From Ruminococcus sp. (GTDB lineage Bacteria > Bacillota_A > Clostridia > Oscillospirales > Ruminococcaceae): a stretch of DNA of 64,000 nt. The notes beneath the pieces were generated by a model, which saw only the letters and a program-made list of their open reading frames with translations, was not told the origin of the DNA and made no database searches. Within the stretch, counting starts at the first letter, position 1; each line of letters opens with the position of its first letter. The DNA lies in assembly GCF_024684275.1 (NCBI RefSeq), contig NZ_JAIKXF010000091.1, positions 1 to 64,000 on the forward strand, in the 5' to 3' direction. Position numbers and translations under genes: made by a program. Of the stretch, positions 1-7,270 are shown piece by piece.

Positions 1-77
1 GCCTCTTATCGGCATGCGCCTTAAACTTAAAAAGGCTTGTAGAGATACTATTTTACATCAATATTCAGTTATTATTT

Positions 78-106
78 CAGTCCGAAAGCTATTCGGGCTG
101 TTTTTT
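78..106 (+). terminator. Rho-independent terminator
   Basis: The arms CAGTCCGAA and TTCGGGCTG (one G-T pair) enclose a short loop and are followed by six T residues. It would end a plus-strand transcript entering from left of the window. Bases 1-77 show no gene I can support. Confidence 0.7.
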
Positions 107-147
107 ATTGCAAAAACATGGGTTTGTCAACAGCACCGAAACGTGAC

Positions 148-257
148 ACCCTTTGCGGCAAGGGTATCGTGAAGCACTATACCCTTAATGCTCGTAAAGG
201 GTACGGCAAATCTCCGTACCCATTTTCGTACCAAGGGAGCGGCAAACCACCGCTCCC
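148..257 (+). promoter_or_regulatory. Array of four hairpins in the excisionase leader
   Basis: Four perfect stems lie in a row: ACCCTT/AAGGGT at 148-165, the same arms again at 181-202, GGGTACGG/CCGTACCC at 199-221, and GGGAGCGG/CCGCTCCC at 235-257. Three of them carry CGGCAA at the start of the loop. Hairpins 1 and 2 have identical arms, so the arms can also pair with each other, and hairpins 2 and 3 share bases 199-202 and exclude each other. Alternative pairing in a leader suggests attenuation or protein binding; this is inference. Confidence 0.5.
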
Positions 258-287
258 TTCAAAATTATAATAAAGGAGAAATGTAAA

Positions 288-401
288 ATGAACAATTTAA
301 TGATCATGATCGTGTTTAGAATAATAAAGAGAGGTGTTAGCTATTGGCAGATATTGAAAAGATGTACGACAAGATGTTTACCGATTATCCCGACGTGGTG
401 A
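288..401 (+). CDS. Possible 37-aa leader peptide overlapping the excisionase start
   Basis: An ATG at 288 sits seven bases after a strong AAAGGAG motif and opens a 37-codon frame that runs through the excisionase start and stops at 399-401. The N-terminus is hydrophobic (MNNLMIMIVFRII). Translation here would carry ribosomes across the weak TTG start of the next gene, so translational coupling is possible. I recognise no family. It could equally be a fortuitous frame after a ribosome site left by a lost gene. Confidence 0.3.
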   Translation: MNNLMIMIVFRIIKRGVSYWQILKRCTTRCLPIIPTW

Positions 402-562
402 GTGTTCCGCAGCTGATGAAAATGCTGTCGGTAGGTCGCCATGCTGCTTATGAATTAGTAAGCAACGGCGAGATACAGAGCTTCAAGGTCGGTAAGAATA
501 TAAGGATACCAAAGATAAAAGTCATTGAATATATACTCGGGACAAGGAGGTGCTGTCTTTGA
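344..562 (+). CDS. Excisionase / MerR-like helix-turn-helix protein
   Basis: A 72-residue protein. Residues about 20-62 match the winged helix-turn-helix of excisionases and small MerR-like proteins: a helix containing QLMKMLSVGRHAAYELV followed by the strand FKVGKNIRIPK. Such proteins bend DNA at attachment sites and steer the integrase toward excision. The start is TTG at 344 after GAGAGGTG. The stop overlaps the start region of the broken integrase downstream, as in many xis-int pairs, so the two were probably co-translated. With its own integrase broken, it may now serve the paralogous integrase at 2586, or nothing. Confidence 0.75.
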   Translation: MADIEKMYDKMFTDYPDVVSVPQLMKMLSVGRHAAYELVSNGEIQSFKVGKNIRIPKIKVIEYILGTRRCCL

Positions 563-1773
563 AAAATGTAACAGGAAGTCTGCAAGCCAAGCGCGGCAAG
601 TACTATGCCGTGCTGAATTTATATGACCATACAGGCAAACGAAAACAGAAGTGGATATCCACTGGATACGAAGTCCGAGGAAATAAGAAAGCTGCGAAAG
701 CCTTCCTCGACGAGCTGCTTGTCGCCTACAACAAGAAACAGCAGGCGGCACTGAAAGTTATCTCAAAGATGAAACACCCCGAGCAGTTTATAAAGGAGCA
801 GAGCCGCATGATGGCTCTGCCCCTGTTTTTATACATCGAAGAATGGATTGACCACGCGTCTGCGAGGCTCCAACCGACTACCATTGACGGTTACAGAAGT
901 CTCTGCAACGGAAGAATAAAAGAGTTCTTCGAAAGCAGAGGCACTACCGTTTATGATCTCACAGGCGAGGACTTGAACGAGTTCTACGCCTATCTTACGA
1001 GGCAGGGACTGAAAGGCGTTACTCAGCAGAAGTACCATGCGCTGATACATTCGGCGTACAGCTTTCTTGTGAAGCACCAGTACATTGACAGCAATCCCTG
1101 CGACTTCGCCGACCGTCCCAAGGCTGAGAAGTACCGCGGAGCGTACTATACTCAATCAGAGCTGACGAAGCTGTTCCGTGCAGCGAAGGAGAGCGAGATA
1201 TACATTCCCGTGCTTCTTGCTGCATATTACGGACTTCGCCGCAGCGAGGTCCTCGGTATCAAGTGGAGCAATATCGACTTCGAGAACGGCACTATCCGTA
1301 TCGCACACAAGGTCGTGGAGCAGCTTGTGGACGGCAAGTATCAGGCGGTAGGTCACGACAAAATGAAAACGGAGTCCAGCAACAGGATACTTCCGCTGAT
1401 GAAAGAGGTGGCAATGGCTCTGCGGCGGCTGAAGCTCCACCAGGACGAGCAGCGCCGTTTATGCGGAAATTCTTACGTTCACGAATACGATGACTATGTC
1501 TGTGTGAATGAGATAGGTCAGCTTCTCAGACCAAACTATGTTACGGCAAAATTCAGTGAGCTGCTGAAATAGAACGGCTTGAAGCACATACGCTATCATG
1601 ACCTCCGCCACAGCTGTGCGAGCCTGCTTCTCGCCAACGGAGTGCCCATGAAAGAGATACAGGAGTGGCTTGGACACTCGAACTACCGCACAACTGCCGA
1701 CGTTTATTCTCATCTTGATTTCAGCAGCAAGGAGCATTCGGCGGAGATAATTTCGCAGGTGCTGGCTGTGTGA
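559..1773 (+). pseudogene. Tyrosine integrase interrupted by an in-frame amber stop
   Basis: The frame encodes a phage-type tyrosine recombinase of about 404 residues, closely similar over its whole length to the intact integrase at 2586. A TAG at 1570-1572 interrupts it; the same frame continues without a shift to 1773. The stop falls where the paralogue has the Glu of IKENGF. The part before it keeps the SAM-like core-binding domain and first catalytic Arg (GLRRSE); the part after holds the HxxR box (HDLRH), the LGHS His and the nucleophile Tyr (VYSHLD). The truncated product would lack most of the active site. Start TTG at 559 is chosen because AAGGAGG lies eight bases before it and the N-terminus then aligns with the paralogue. 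Suppression of the stop is possible but unsupported. Confidence 0.85.
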
Positions 1774-1789
1774 GTTTATATTGTATCAG

Positions 1790-1819
1790 TTGACTTTTTC
1801 TATCAGCTTATGGTATAAT
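1790..1819 (+). promoter_or_regulatory. Sigma-A promoter of the cargo gene
   Basis: TTGACT at 1790-1795 and TATAAT at 1814-1819 are separated by 18 bases. The -10 box overlaps the first ATG of the frame at 1818, so that ATG cannot be in the transcript. This places the real start at 1848. Confidence 0.8.
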
Positions 1820-1847
1820 GAGAAAAAGAAGTGAATTGGGTGATTGC

Positions 1848-2435
1848 ATGAGTAAATCAATCAGTGTAGATTTTTGCAGTTCTTTCTGTAAACATCGTCA
1901 TTCCGAATTAAGAGACGGTTGGCTATCTACCTGTGATGCTTACCCAAATGGCACTTATGGCAATGAGAACTATCTTTTTGAATTCAAGAGAGAATGTGCT
2001 AATGGGGTTGGCTTTGAACCAAATGAAAGAGCAAATCCAGCTTGGTTAAAACGGAGAAGAGAACGAAGCCCATGGGTTAAGTGTGTTCGAGATTATTTAC
2101 AGTTTGGTACTCCAGGGAAATGTGGGCACTGTCATTCCGATACAATTCATGTTTACAGTGATGCGCCTTTAACAACAATTGTTACATTTGTATGTTATGG
2201 CTGTGGCAAGAGGATCACTTTTCAATCTGATAAAGAGCAATACTTAAATAAACGACAGTTGAGATACATTGGTAATAATCCTTTATTTCCATTAACATTT
2301 GGCAAGATTTACGAGTGTGACTGGATGGAACACGGAATGTATTGGATTACTGATGATAAAAATGAAGAATACTTATACCCCCTTTATGTTTTTGAAATTG
2401 TAAATGCAGAATCTGATTGTAATTATAACTTATGA
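1848..2435 (+). CDS. Cys-rich protein of unknown function (element cargo)
   Basis: A 195-residue soluble protein that I do not recognise. It has paired cysteines near the N-terminus (CSSFCKH), a central CGHCHS and a CYGCGK about thirty residues later; the last two look like the knuckles of a zinc ribbon. The frame extends upstream to ATG 1818, but that codon lies in the -10 box, so ATG 1848 is chosen. The gene has its own promoter and a clean terminator, and is visibly richer in A+T than the flanking integrases. This fits acquired cargo of an integrative element. Function cannot be assigned. Confidence 0.75.
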   Translation: MSKSISVDFCSSFCKHRHSELRDGWLSTCDAYPNGTYGNENYLFEFKRECANGVGFEPNERANPAWLKRRRERSPWVKCVRDYLQFGTPGKCGHCHSDTIHVYSDAPLTTIVTFVCYGCGKRITFQSDKEQYLNKRQLRYIGNNPLFPLTFGKIYECDWMEHGMYWITDDKNEEYLYPLYVFEIVNAESDCNYNL

Positions 2436-2440
2436 GTATA

Positions 2441-2477
2441 AACCGGAAAGCTAACCACTTTCCGGTTTGTTTTTTTT
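2441..2477 (+). terminator. Rho-independent terminator of the cargo gene
   Basis: Ten-base perfect stem (AACCGGAAAG / CTTTCCGGTT), seven-base loop, then a T-rich tract beginning six bases after the stop codon. Confidence 0.9.
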
Positions 2478-2518
2478 ACCCGCAAATGTGTCTGAAATCT
2501 TAATTCTGAGTCCGAATA

Positions 2519-2547
2519 TTGCTTTTCGGCGGCGGTTGTGGTATACT
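2519..2547 (+). promoter_or_regulatory. Promoter of the intact integrase
   Basis: TTGCTT at 2519 and TATACT at 2542 are separated by 17 bases and lie 38 bases before the integrase start. Confidence 0.65.
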
Positions 2548-2585
2548 GTGGTTGCTGAAGCGGATTTCCGAAACAGGAGGTAAAA

Positions 2586-3806
2586 ATGAAAGAAGTAACA
2601 GGAAATCTGCAAGTAAAAAACGGCAAGTACTATGTGCTTGTGAATCTGTACGACCGCAGCGGCAAACGCTCGATAAAGTGGGTATCGCTCGGACTTGACA
2701 GCAAGGGCAGCAAGAAAGCGGCAAAGGCTCGCATGGCTGAGGTGCTTGAGGAGTACAACCGCAGTCAGCGAAAGCTCATGAGAGCCGTCAGCAAGAAGAA
2801 GGCTCCCGAGCAGTTCATTCAGCGGCGCGAAGAGATACAGTCTCAGCTGATAGCGGAGTTTCTCACGGACTGGATAGATTCAGCGTCAAACAGGCTCCAG
2901 CCGTCAACGATAGACGGCTACAGGAAAATGGTAAGCGGCAGGATAAGCGAATTCTTCGGGAACAGCGGTATTACGGTCGGCGACCTTACAGGCGAGGACC
3001 TGAACGATTTCTACGCCTGCCTTGAAGAAGCAGGACTTTCAGGAACGTCTGCTCTGCGCTATCATGGACTTATCCATGCGGCGTTCAGGTATGCGGTGAA
3101 GAAGGAGCTCCTCGACGATAATCCATGCGACCACGCAGACCGTCCGAAGCAGGAACGCTACCGCGCGACATTTTACAGCGAAGCGGAGCTGAAAGACCTG
3201 CTGACCGCGGCGAGGGAGACTCCCGTGTACATTCCGATAATGCTTGCGGCGTACTACGGACTAAGGCGGAGCGAAGCTCTCGGGGTAAAATGGAGCAACA
3301 TCGACTTCCAGAACAAGACTATCTCAATTTCACATAAGGTAGTCGAAGCCAATATAGGCGGTAAGCTCCAGCCTAAAGGCTTTGACAGAATGAAGAATCA
3401 GTCAAGCAACAGAACGCTTCCGCTAATCAAAGACGTTGAAGATGAACTGCTATACCACAGACAGCAGCAGAAAATGAATGCGTCCGTTCTGTGGGGAGCA
3501 TACTGCCACGACTACGATGATTATGTCTGCACCGACGCCACAGGCAAACTGATGCGTCCGAACTTCATAACAGTCCAGTTCGGCAAGCTCATCAAGGAAA
3601 ACGGCTTCCGACATATACGCTATCATGATTTACGTCACACCTGTGCCAGCTTATTGCTGAAAAGCGGAGTTCCGATGAAGGCGATACAGGACTGGCTCGG
3701 GCACTCGACATTTGAGGTAACAGCCAACATTTATGCTCATCTGGACTATTCAAGCAAGGAAAATTCGGCAGCTATGATAGCCCGAGCACTTGCCGTAAAT
3801 GAATAA
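2586..3806 (+). CDS. Tyrosine integrase (site-specific recombinase)
   Basis: A 406-residue phage/ICE integrase. An N-terminal AP2-like arm-binding region (about 1-60) is followed by a SAM-like core-binding domain (about 90-185) and the catalytic domain. The catalytic set is complete: Arg227 in GLRRSE, His347 and Arg350 in HDLRH, His373 in LGHS and nucleophile Tyr383. Start ATG follows AGGAGG. It is paralogous to the broken integrase at 559, which suggests duplication or tandem accretion of related elements. It points at the 3' end of tRNA-Trp, its likely target. Expression comes from its own promoter, and it ends at a strong terminator fused to the att region. Confidence 0.95.
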   Translation: MKEVTGNLQVKNGKYYVLVNLYDRSGKRSIKWVSLGLDSKGSKKAAKARMAEVLEEYNRSQRKLMRAVSKKKAPEQFIQRREEIQSQLIAEFLTDWIDSASNRLQPSTIDGYRKMVSGRISEFFGNSGITVGDLTGEDLNDFYACLEEAGLSGTSALRYHGLIHAAFRYAVKKELLDDNPCDHADRPKQERYRATFYSEAELKDLLTAARETPVYIPIMLAAYYGLRRSEALGVKWSNIDFQNKTISISHKVVEANIGGKLQPKGFDRMKNQSSNRTLPLIKDVEDELLYHRQQQKMNASVLWGAYCHDYDDYVCTDATGKLMRPNFITVQFGKLIKENGFRHIRYHDLRHTCASLLLKSGVPMKAIQDWLGHSTFEVTANIYAHLDYSSKENSAAMIARALAVNE

Positions 3807-3904
3807 AATAAGTCCTGCACAGAACTTTTAACAGCTCCGCGCAGGACACGAACAAATTCAAAGTGTTAGAAAAGTGTTAGAAAAAATCGGCGTTCATAAA
3901 TGAT

Positions 3905-3938
3905 AAACGCCGTAAATGGCTAATTTACGGCGTTTTTT
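3905..3938 (+). terminator. Integrase terminator adjoining the att site
   Basis: A 12-base perfect stem (3905-3916 / 3924-3935) with a seven-base loop runs into six T residues that end at the tRNA 3' CCA complement. It also marks the element edge. Just upstream, GTGTTAGAAAA occurs twice in tandem (about 3862-3883), possibly integrase arm sites. Confidence 0.85.
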
Positions 3939-4013
3939 GGCAGGGGCAGAAGGACTTGAACCCTCGGCACGCGGTTTTGGAGACCGCTGCTCTACCAACT
4001 GAGCTATACCCCT
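3938..4013 (-). tRNA. trnW: tRNA-Trp (CCA anticodon)
   Basis: A 76-base cloverleaf on the minus strand: acceptor AGGGGTA / TGCCCCT, D arm AGCTCAGTTGGTAGAGC, anticodon stem GCGGT/ACCGC with loop CTCCAAA (anticodon CCA), T loop TTCAAGT, and an encoded 3' CCA. Its 3' end borders the integrative element, which restored the tRNA sequence on insertion. Confidence 0.97.
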
Positions 4014-4200
4014 AAATATAAAGTTATGAGCTAATCACAACATAAATATTATATCAGAACAGGCAAGCGCTGTCAATAGGTTTTAGAAATTTTTATTTTT
4101 TAACTATATTTCACTTGCTATGATATATACAATACATTTTTGGAAGGTAAAACCTTTATTTGCTGTGCAGTAAAAAATTTCCATTATTTTTGATAAAGAC

Positions 4201-4229
4201 TTGACAATCTTGTTATCAATGTGTATAAT
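4201..4229 (+). promoter_or_regulatory. Consensus sigma-A promoter of the ABC exporter operon
   Basis: TTGACA at 4201-4206 and TATAAT at 4224-4229 with 17 bases between them. The stretch 4014-4200 shows nothing else apart from a small inverted repeat (AAGGT/ACCTT) near 4145. Confidence 0.9.
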
Positions 4230-4289
4230 GTATATATACACTCCTGCGGTAAAACCACAGCATAAAGTTTATTTTTCAAGGAGGATATA

Positions 4290-5069
4290 ATGGAAACACT
4301 GAAAGTACAAAACCTTGTAAAAACCTTTGCCATAAGTGAAAAACAGCGCAAATCACTTGGCATAAAGGAAAAGAAAAAAATCGCAGTAAACGGTATCAGC
4401 TTCACTGCAAAGTCTGGTGAAGTTTTCGGTCTTATAGGCCCTAACGGTGCAGGCAAAACAACTACCATGCGTATGCTGGCAACTCTGATTGCTCCTGACA
4501 GCGGTGACGCTTTCTACAACGAAGTCAGTGTTGTAAAGTCTCCTAAAGAGATACGCTCACAGCTGGCATTCCTGACTACTGATCTAAAGCCTGATATGAA
4601 GTCTACCCCCAATATCATGTTCGACTTTTTCGCAGAGCTTTATCATATACCAAAGAACGCTGCTGAAAAGCGCAAAAAGGAGCTCTTTGACGAGTTCGGG
4701 ATAAACAAGTTTGCAGATACGACTATCTCAAAGCTGTCACAGGGACAGCGACAGAAAGTATCGCTGGTAATATCCGTTATTCATGATCCGAAATTCGTTA
4801 TCCTTGACGAGCCTACAAACGGACTTGATATTATTGCTGCCCGCGTAGTACGCGAGTTCATACTTGATATGAAAAAAACAGGAAAATGCGTAATAATCTC
4901 CACACATCTTTTTGATCTCGTAGAAAAGGTCTGTGACAGAGCCGCCATGATAATGGACGGAAAGATCGTCGCAGACGATACGCTTGAAAACCTCATGCAG
5001 GGACGTTCTCTTGAGGACGCATTCTACGATATTTATACAAGCCTTAACGGCGGAAATGATGAGGTGTGA
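4290..5069 (+). CDS. natA: ABC transporter ATP-binding protein, NatA-like
   Basis: A 259-residue ABC ATPase that powers the permease encoded next. Visible motifs are Walker A (GPNGAGKTT), the signature LSQGQRQKVS, Walker B (FVILDEPTNGLD) and the switch His (STHL). Family length and the partner's architecture match the NatAB sodium exporter / ABC-2 group; the true substrate is not shown by sequence. A strong AAGGAGG site precedes the ATG. The stop overlaps the partner's ribosome-binding region, so the two subunits are probably made together. Confidence 0.9.
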   Translation: METLKVQNLVKTFAISEKQRKSLGIKEKKKIAVNGISFTAKSGEVFGLIGPNGAGKTTTMRMLATLIAPDSGDAFYNEVSVVKSPKEIRSQLAFLTTDLKPDMKSTPNIMFDFFAELYHIPKNAAEKRKKELFDEFGINKFADTTISKLSQGQRQKVSLVISVIHDPKFVILDEPTNGLDIIAARVVREFILDMKKTGKCVIISTHLFDLVEKVCDRAAMIMDGKIVADDTLENLMQGRSLEDAFYDIYTSLNGGNDEV

Positions 5070-5071
5070 CC

Positions 5072-6235
5072 ATGAGAGATATTATTACAGTTGCAAAAAA
5101 AGAAATAAAGGCATTTTTCAGCGACAAAGCAATACTGCTCCAGATGTTCGTCCTGCCTTTCATTTTTGTTTTCGGATATTGTATGCTTATGACGTCCATG
5201 ATGAATGCCCAGGAGGAATCCTCCGAGGAGCTTGAAAAGCCCGTTGTTGCATACAGCATAAACGCTCCTGAGGAATTCAAGGACGCACTTGAAGAGCTGA
5301 AAATAACTCCTGCTCCCGATAACGACATCAAAGGCTATCAGGACCAGATCAAGGACAAGAAGCTTGACCTTCTCATGGTATTCCCTGACGGCTTCAAAAT
5401 GTCAGAGCCGGGTGCAGCTGACCTTTCAAACATCGACATATATTACAACTCACAGAAGAGTAATTCTATGGAGCTGTATTCAAAAACAACGTTTGTATTT
5501 ACAACGATGCAGCCACGTACATTTACCTTTAACGAGACCGAAAGCAACACATATGATCTGTTTGACAGCGATGCAATGTTCAGAAAGCTTCTTGGCGGAA
5601 TAATACCTCTTATGGTATTCATGGCAGTATATCTTGTCTGCATGAATCTTGCCGCAAACTCTATCGCAGGCGATAAGGAAAAAGGCTTCCTCAACACACT
5701 GCTTATCACACCTATCAAGCGTGGAAGTCTTGCAACCGGAAAATCCCTTTCCATACTTATCGTAGCAATAATAGCAAGCTGCTCTGCATTTATCGGTATG
5801 GCTGTTTCACTGCCTAAGCTTGCAAAAGCAATGGATATGGGTGAAGCCGTGACCTACAGTGCAGTTGAATACGTGCTTCTCTTTGGCGCAGTAATCACAG
5901 GCTCATTTATGCTTGTTGCTGTACTGCTTATCATTTCAACTATTGCAAAGGACGTAAAACAGGCAACAACGCTTTCGCCTATACTTCTGTTTGTCATTAT
6001 GATACCGTCAATGCTCAACGCTACAGAAAGTTTCTCGGAAAGTGTAGAAAAGCTGGGAACTACCAATTATCTTATCCCCGTCTGGAACTCAGTAAAGCTC
6101 CTTCAGGACGTTATCAGAGTAGAATACAATCTTTCCGATGCACTGATAACCTTTGGAATAAATATAGCAGCTGCTGCACTGGGTATATTTATTGTCGGAA
6201 GACTTTTCAACAAGGAAAAGATCGTAAACGGCTGA
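5072..6235 (+). CDS. natB: ABC-2 type permease, NatB-like
   Basis: A 387-residue membrane subunit. One transmembrane helix near the N-terminus (about 25-45) is followed by a large outside domain (about 55-175) and then five helices in the C-terminal half, the NatB/ABC-2 pattern. The motif NSIAGDKEKGFLNTLL between helices is typical of this family and probably contacts the ATPase. Start ATG 5072 is preferred over GTG 5066 because GAGGTG lies just before it. It forms an exporter with the preceding ATPase; sodium or small toxic compounds are the usual family substrates. Confidence 0.85.
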   Translation: MRDIITVAKKEIKAFFSDKAILLQMFVLPFIFVFGYCMLMTSMMNAQEESSEELEKPVVAYSINAPEEFKDALEELKITPAPDNDIKGYQDQIKDKKLDLLMVFPDGFKMSEPGAADLSNIDIYYNSQKSNSMELYSKTTFVFTTMQPRTFTFNETESNTYDLFDSDAMFRKLLGGIIPLMVFMAVYLVCMNLAANSIAGDKEKGFLNTLLITPIKRGSLATGKSLSILIVAIIASCSAFIGMAVSLPKLAKAMDMGEAVTYSAVEYVLLFGAVITGSFMLVAVLLIISTIAKDVKQATTLSPILLFVIMIPSMLNATESFSESVEKLGTTNYLIPVWNSVKLLQDVIRVEYNLSDALITFGINIAAAALGIFIVGRLFNKEKIVNG

Positions 6236-6284
6236 TGAAAAAAGCTCCCCTATGTAAAAGGCGGCGCTGATATAGAAGTTTTTA

Positions 6285-6323
6285 GCCATAGTATATCTGA
6301 TGTCAGGTCAGATATACTATGGC
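6285..6323 (+). terminator. Perfect 16-bp inverted repeat after the ABC exporter
   Basis: GCCATAGTATATCTGA at 6285-6300 is repeated exactly in inverse at 6308-6323, with a seven-base loop. Only a weak T-rich run follows, so it may be a terminator, an operator for the promoter starting eight bases later, or both. Confidence 0.6.
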
Positions 6324-6330
6324 GTTTCTA

Positions 6331-6359
6331 TTGACAATGCAGTAACGTGGTGCTATAAT
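6331..6359 (+). promoter_or_regulatory. Consensus sigma-A promoter of the metallopeptidase gene
   Basis: TTGACA at 6331 and TATAAT at 6354 with a 17-base spacer, 40 bases before the start codon. Confidence 0.9.
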
Positions 6360-6398
6360 AGTTACTAACATAAATCGGAATTTACAGGAGAAATGAAC

Positions 6399-7157
6399 AT
6401 GAAAGTGAAATCAAAGAAGAAAATCATATTATGCTGTTGTATTTCTTTGATACTGCTGTTGTTGCTGGCGGCTGTCTGTTTTTTACAATTTACGGATTTA
6501 GGCTATCGAATGTCAGTTCCGTACCGCAGTTCCTTTGAAAAGGTAGCAGATCATATCTATGCGAATAAAAACTATTCCGGTAATATCAAAGAAGCGATTC
6601 AGATCACGGAAGATGCATTAGCACGGGACAGAGCGTTTTTCGGAGAATTACAGTGTACCGATACAACTAAAACGATCGTAATCATCTGTGATGATGATAA
6701 TCTGCTTTCAAAGCTCGACGGAGATCATGATACGAAAACCTCAATATTTGATCCGAAGAAAAACTACATTTCTGTTTCAGATGAATACCTTAATATTGAC
6801 ATTTTAGCACATGAACTCACTCATGCGGAGCTGCATACCCGCCTGAATACAAATGCTCTGAAAGGGATTCCTACATGGTTTGATGAGGGACTTGCCACGC
6901 AAAATGATTATCGGGAGCAATATGGGCTGGATGCATGGATTGAACAGACTGATAACGGAAAAAACGCACTTCCTCTCGAAGATATGGATACAGGTTCTGA
7001 ATTTTATGCTGGAACGGTAGAAGACAGGCGTTTCCGTTACCTGAATGCGAAACATGAGGTCGGTGTTTGGATGGAGACTCATCAGCAGAAAGGGTTGTTA
7101 GAATTATTTGATAAGCTAAACAACGGCGAGGAGTTTGATACCGCTTATTTCAAATAA
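6399..7157 (+). CDS. Membrane-anchored zinc metallopeptidase (gluzincin-like)
   Basis: A 252-residue protein with a basic N-terminus and one hydrophobic helix (about 8-30), so the bulk is probably outside the membrane. The zinc site is clear: HELTH (HExxH) followed about twenty residues later by WFDEGLA, whose Glu is the likely third ligand as in gluzincins. Substrate is unknown. ATG 6399 is chosen because AGGAG sits eight bases before it; ATG 6393 is too close. It is a single-gene unit with its own consensus promoter. I cannot name a characterised orthologue. Confidence 0.75.
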   Translation: MKVKSKKKIILCCCISLILLLLLAAVCFLQFTDLGYRMSVPYRSSFEKVADHIYANKNYSGNIKEAIQITEDALARDRAFFGELQCTDTTKTIVIICDDDNLLSKLDGDHDTKTSIFDPKKNYISVSDEYLNIDILAHELTHAELHTRLNTNALKGIPTWFDEGLATQNDYREQYGLDAWIEQTDNGKNALPLEDMDTGSEFYAGTVEDRRFRYLNAKHEVGVWMETHQQKGLLELFDKLNNGEEFDTAYFK

Positions 7158-7193
7158 ATTCTGATTTATCTTAGCAAGCGTATAATATACAAT

Positions 7194-7223
7194 GCCCCTG
7201 AGTGCTTTGAAACACTCAGGGGC
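7194..7223. terminator. Stem-loop between convergent genes
   Basis: An 11-base perfect stem (GCCCCTGAGTG / CACTCAGGGGC) with an eight-base loop lies between the convergent metallopeptidase and S41 genes. No long T run follows on either strand, so termination is inferred from position. Confidence 0.5.
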
Positions 7224-7270
7224 AAAACTTCTATATGGGTATCTTTTAAATCATAGAGGAGCTTTTTTGC

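Larger units (their letters stand above)
1..3937 (+). mobile_element. Right end of an integrative element inserted at tRNA-Trp (left end outside window)
   Basis: The block holds an excisionase-like gene, a broken and an intact tyrosine integrase, and a cargo gene of unknown function, all on the plus strand. The intact integrase ends 131 bases from the 3' end of a tRNA-Trp gene, and that 3' end faces the element; this is the usual arrangement when a tyrosine integrase recombines into a tRNA 3' end. The duplicated att core would lie at about 3938-3960. The other junction is not in the window, so element size and transfer functions are unknown. The ordinary chromosomal NatAB genes begin just beyond the tRNA. 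Element nature is inferred from gene content and position. Confidence 0.75.

Noticed and set aside
1818..1847. Earlier ATG for the cargo gene
   Set aside because: The codon overlaps the -10 box TATAAT, so it would precede the transcript start.
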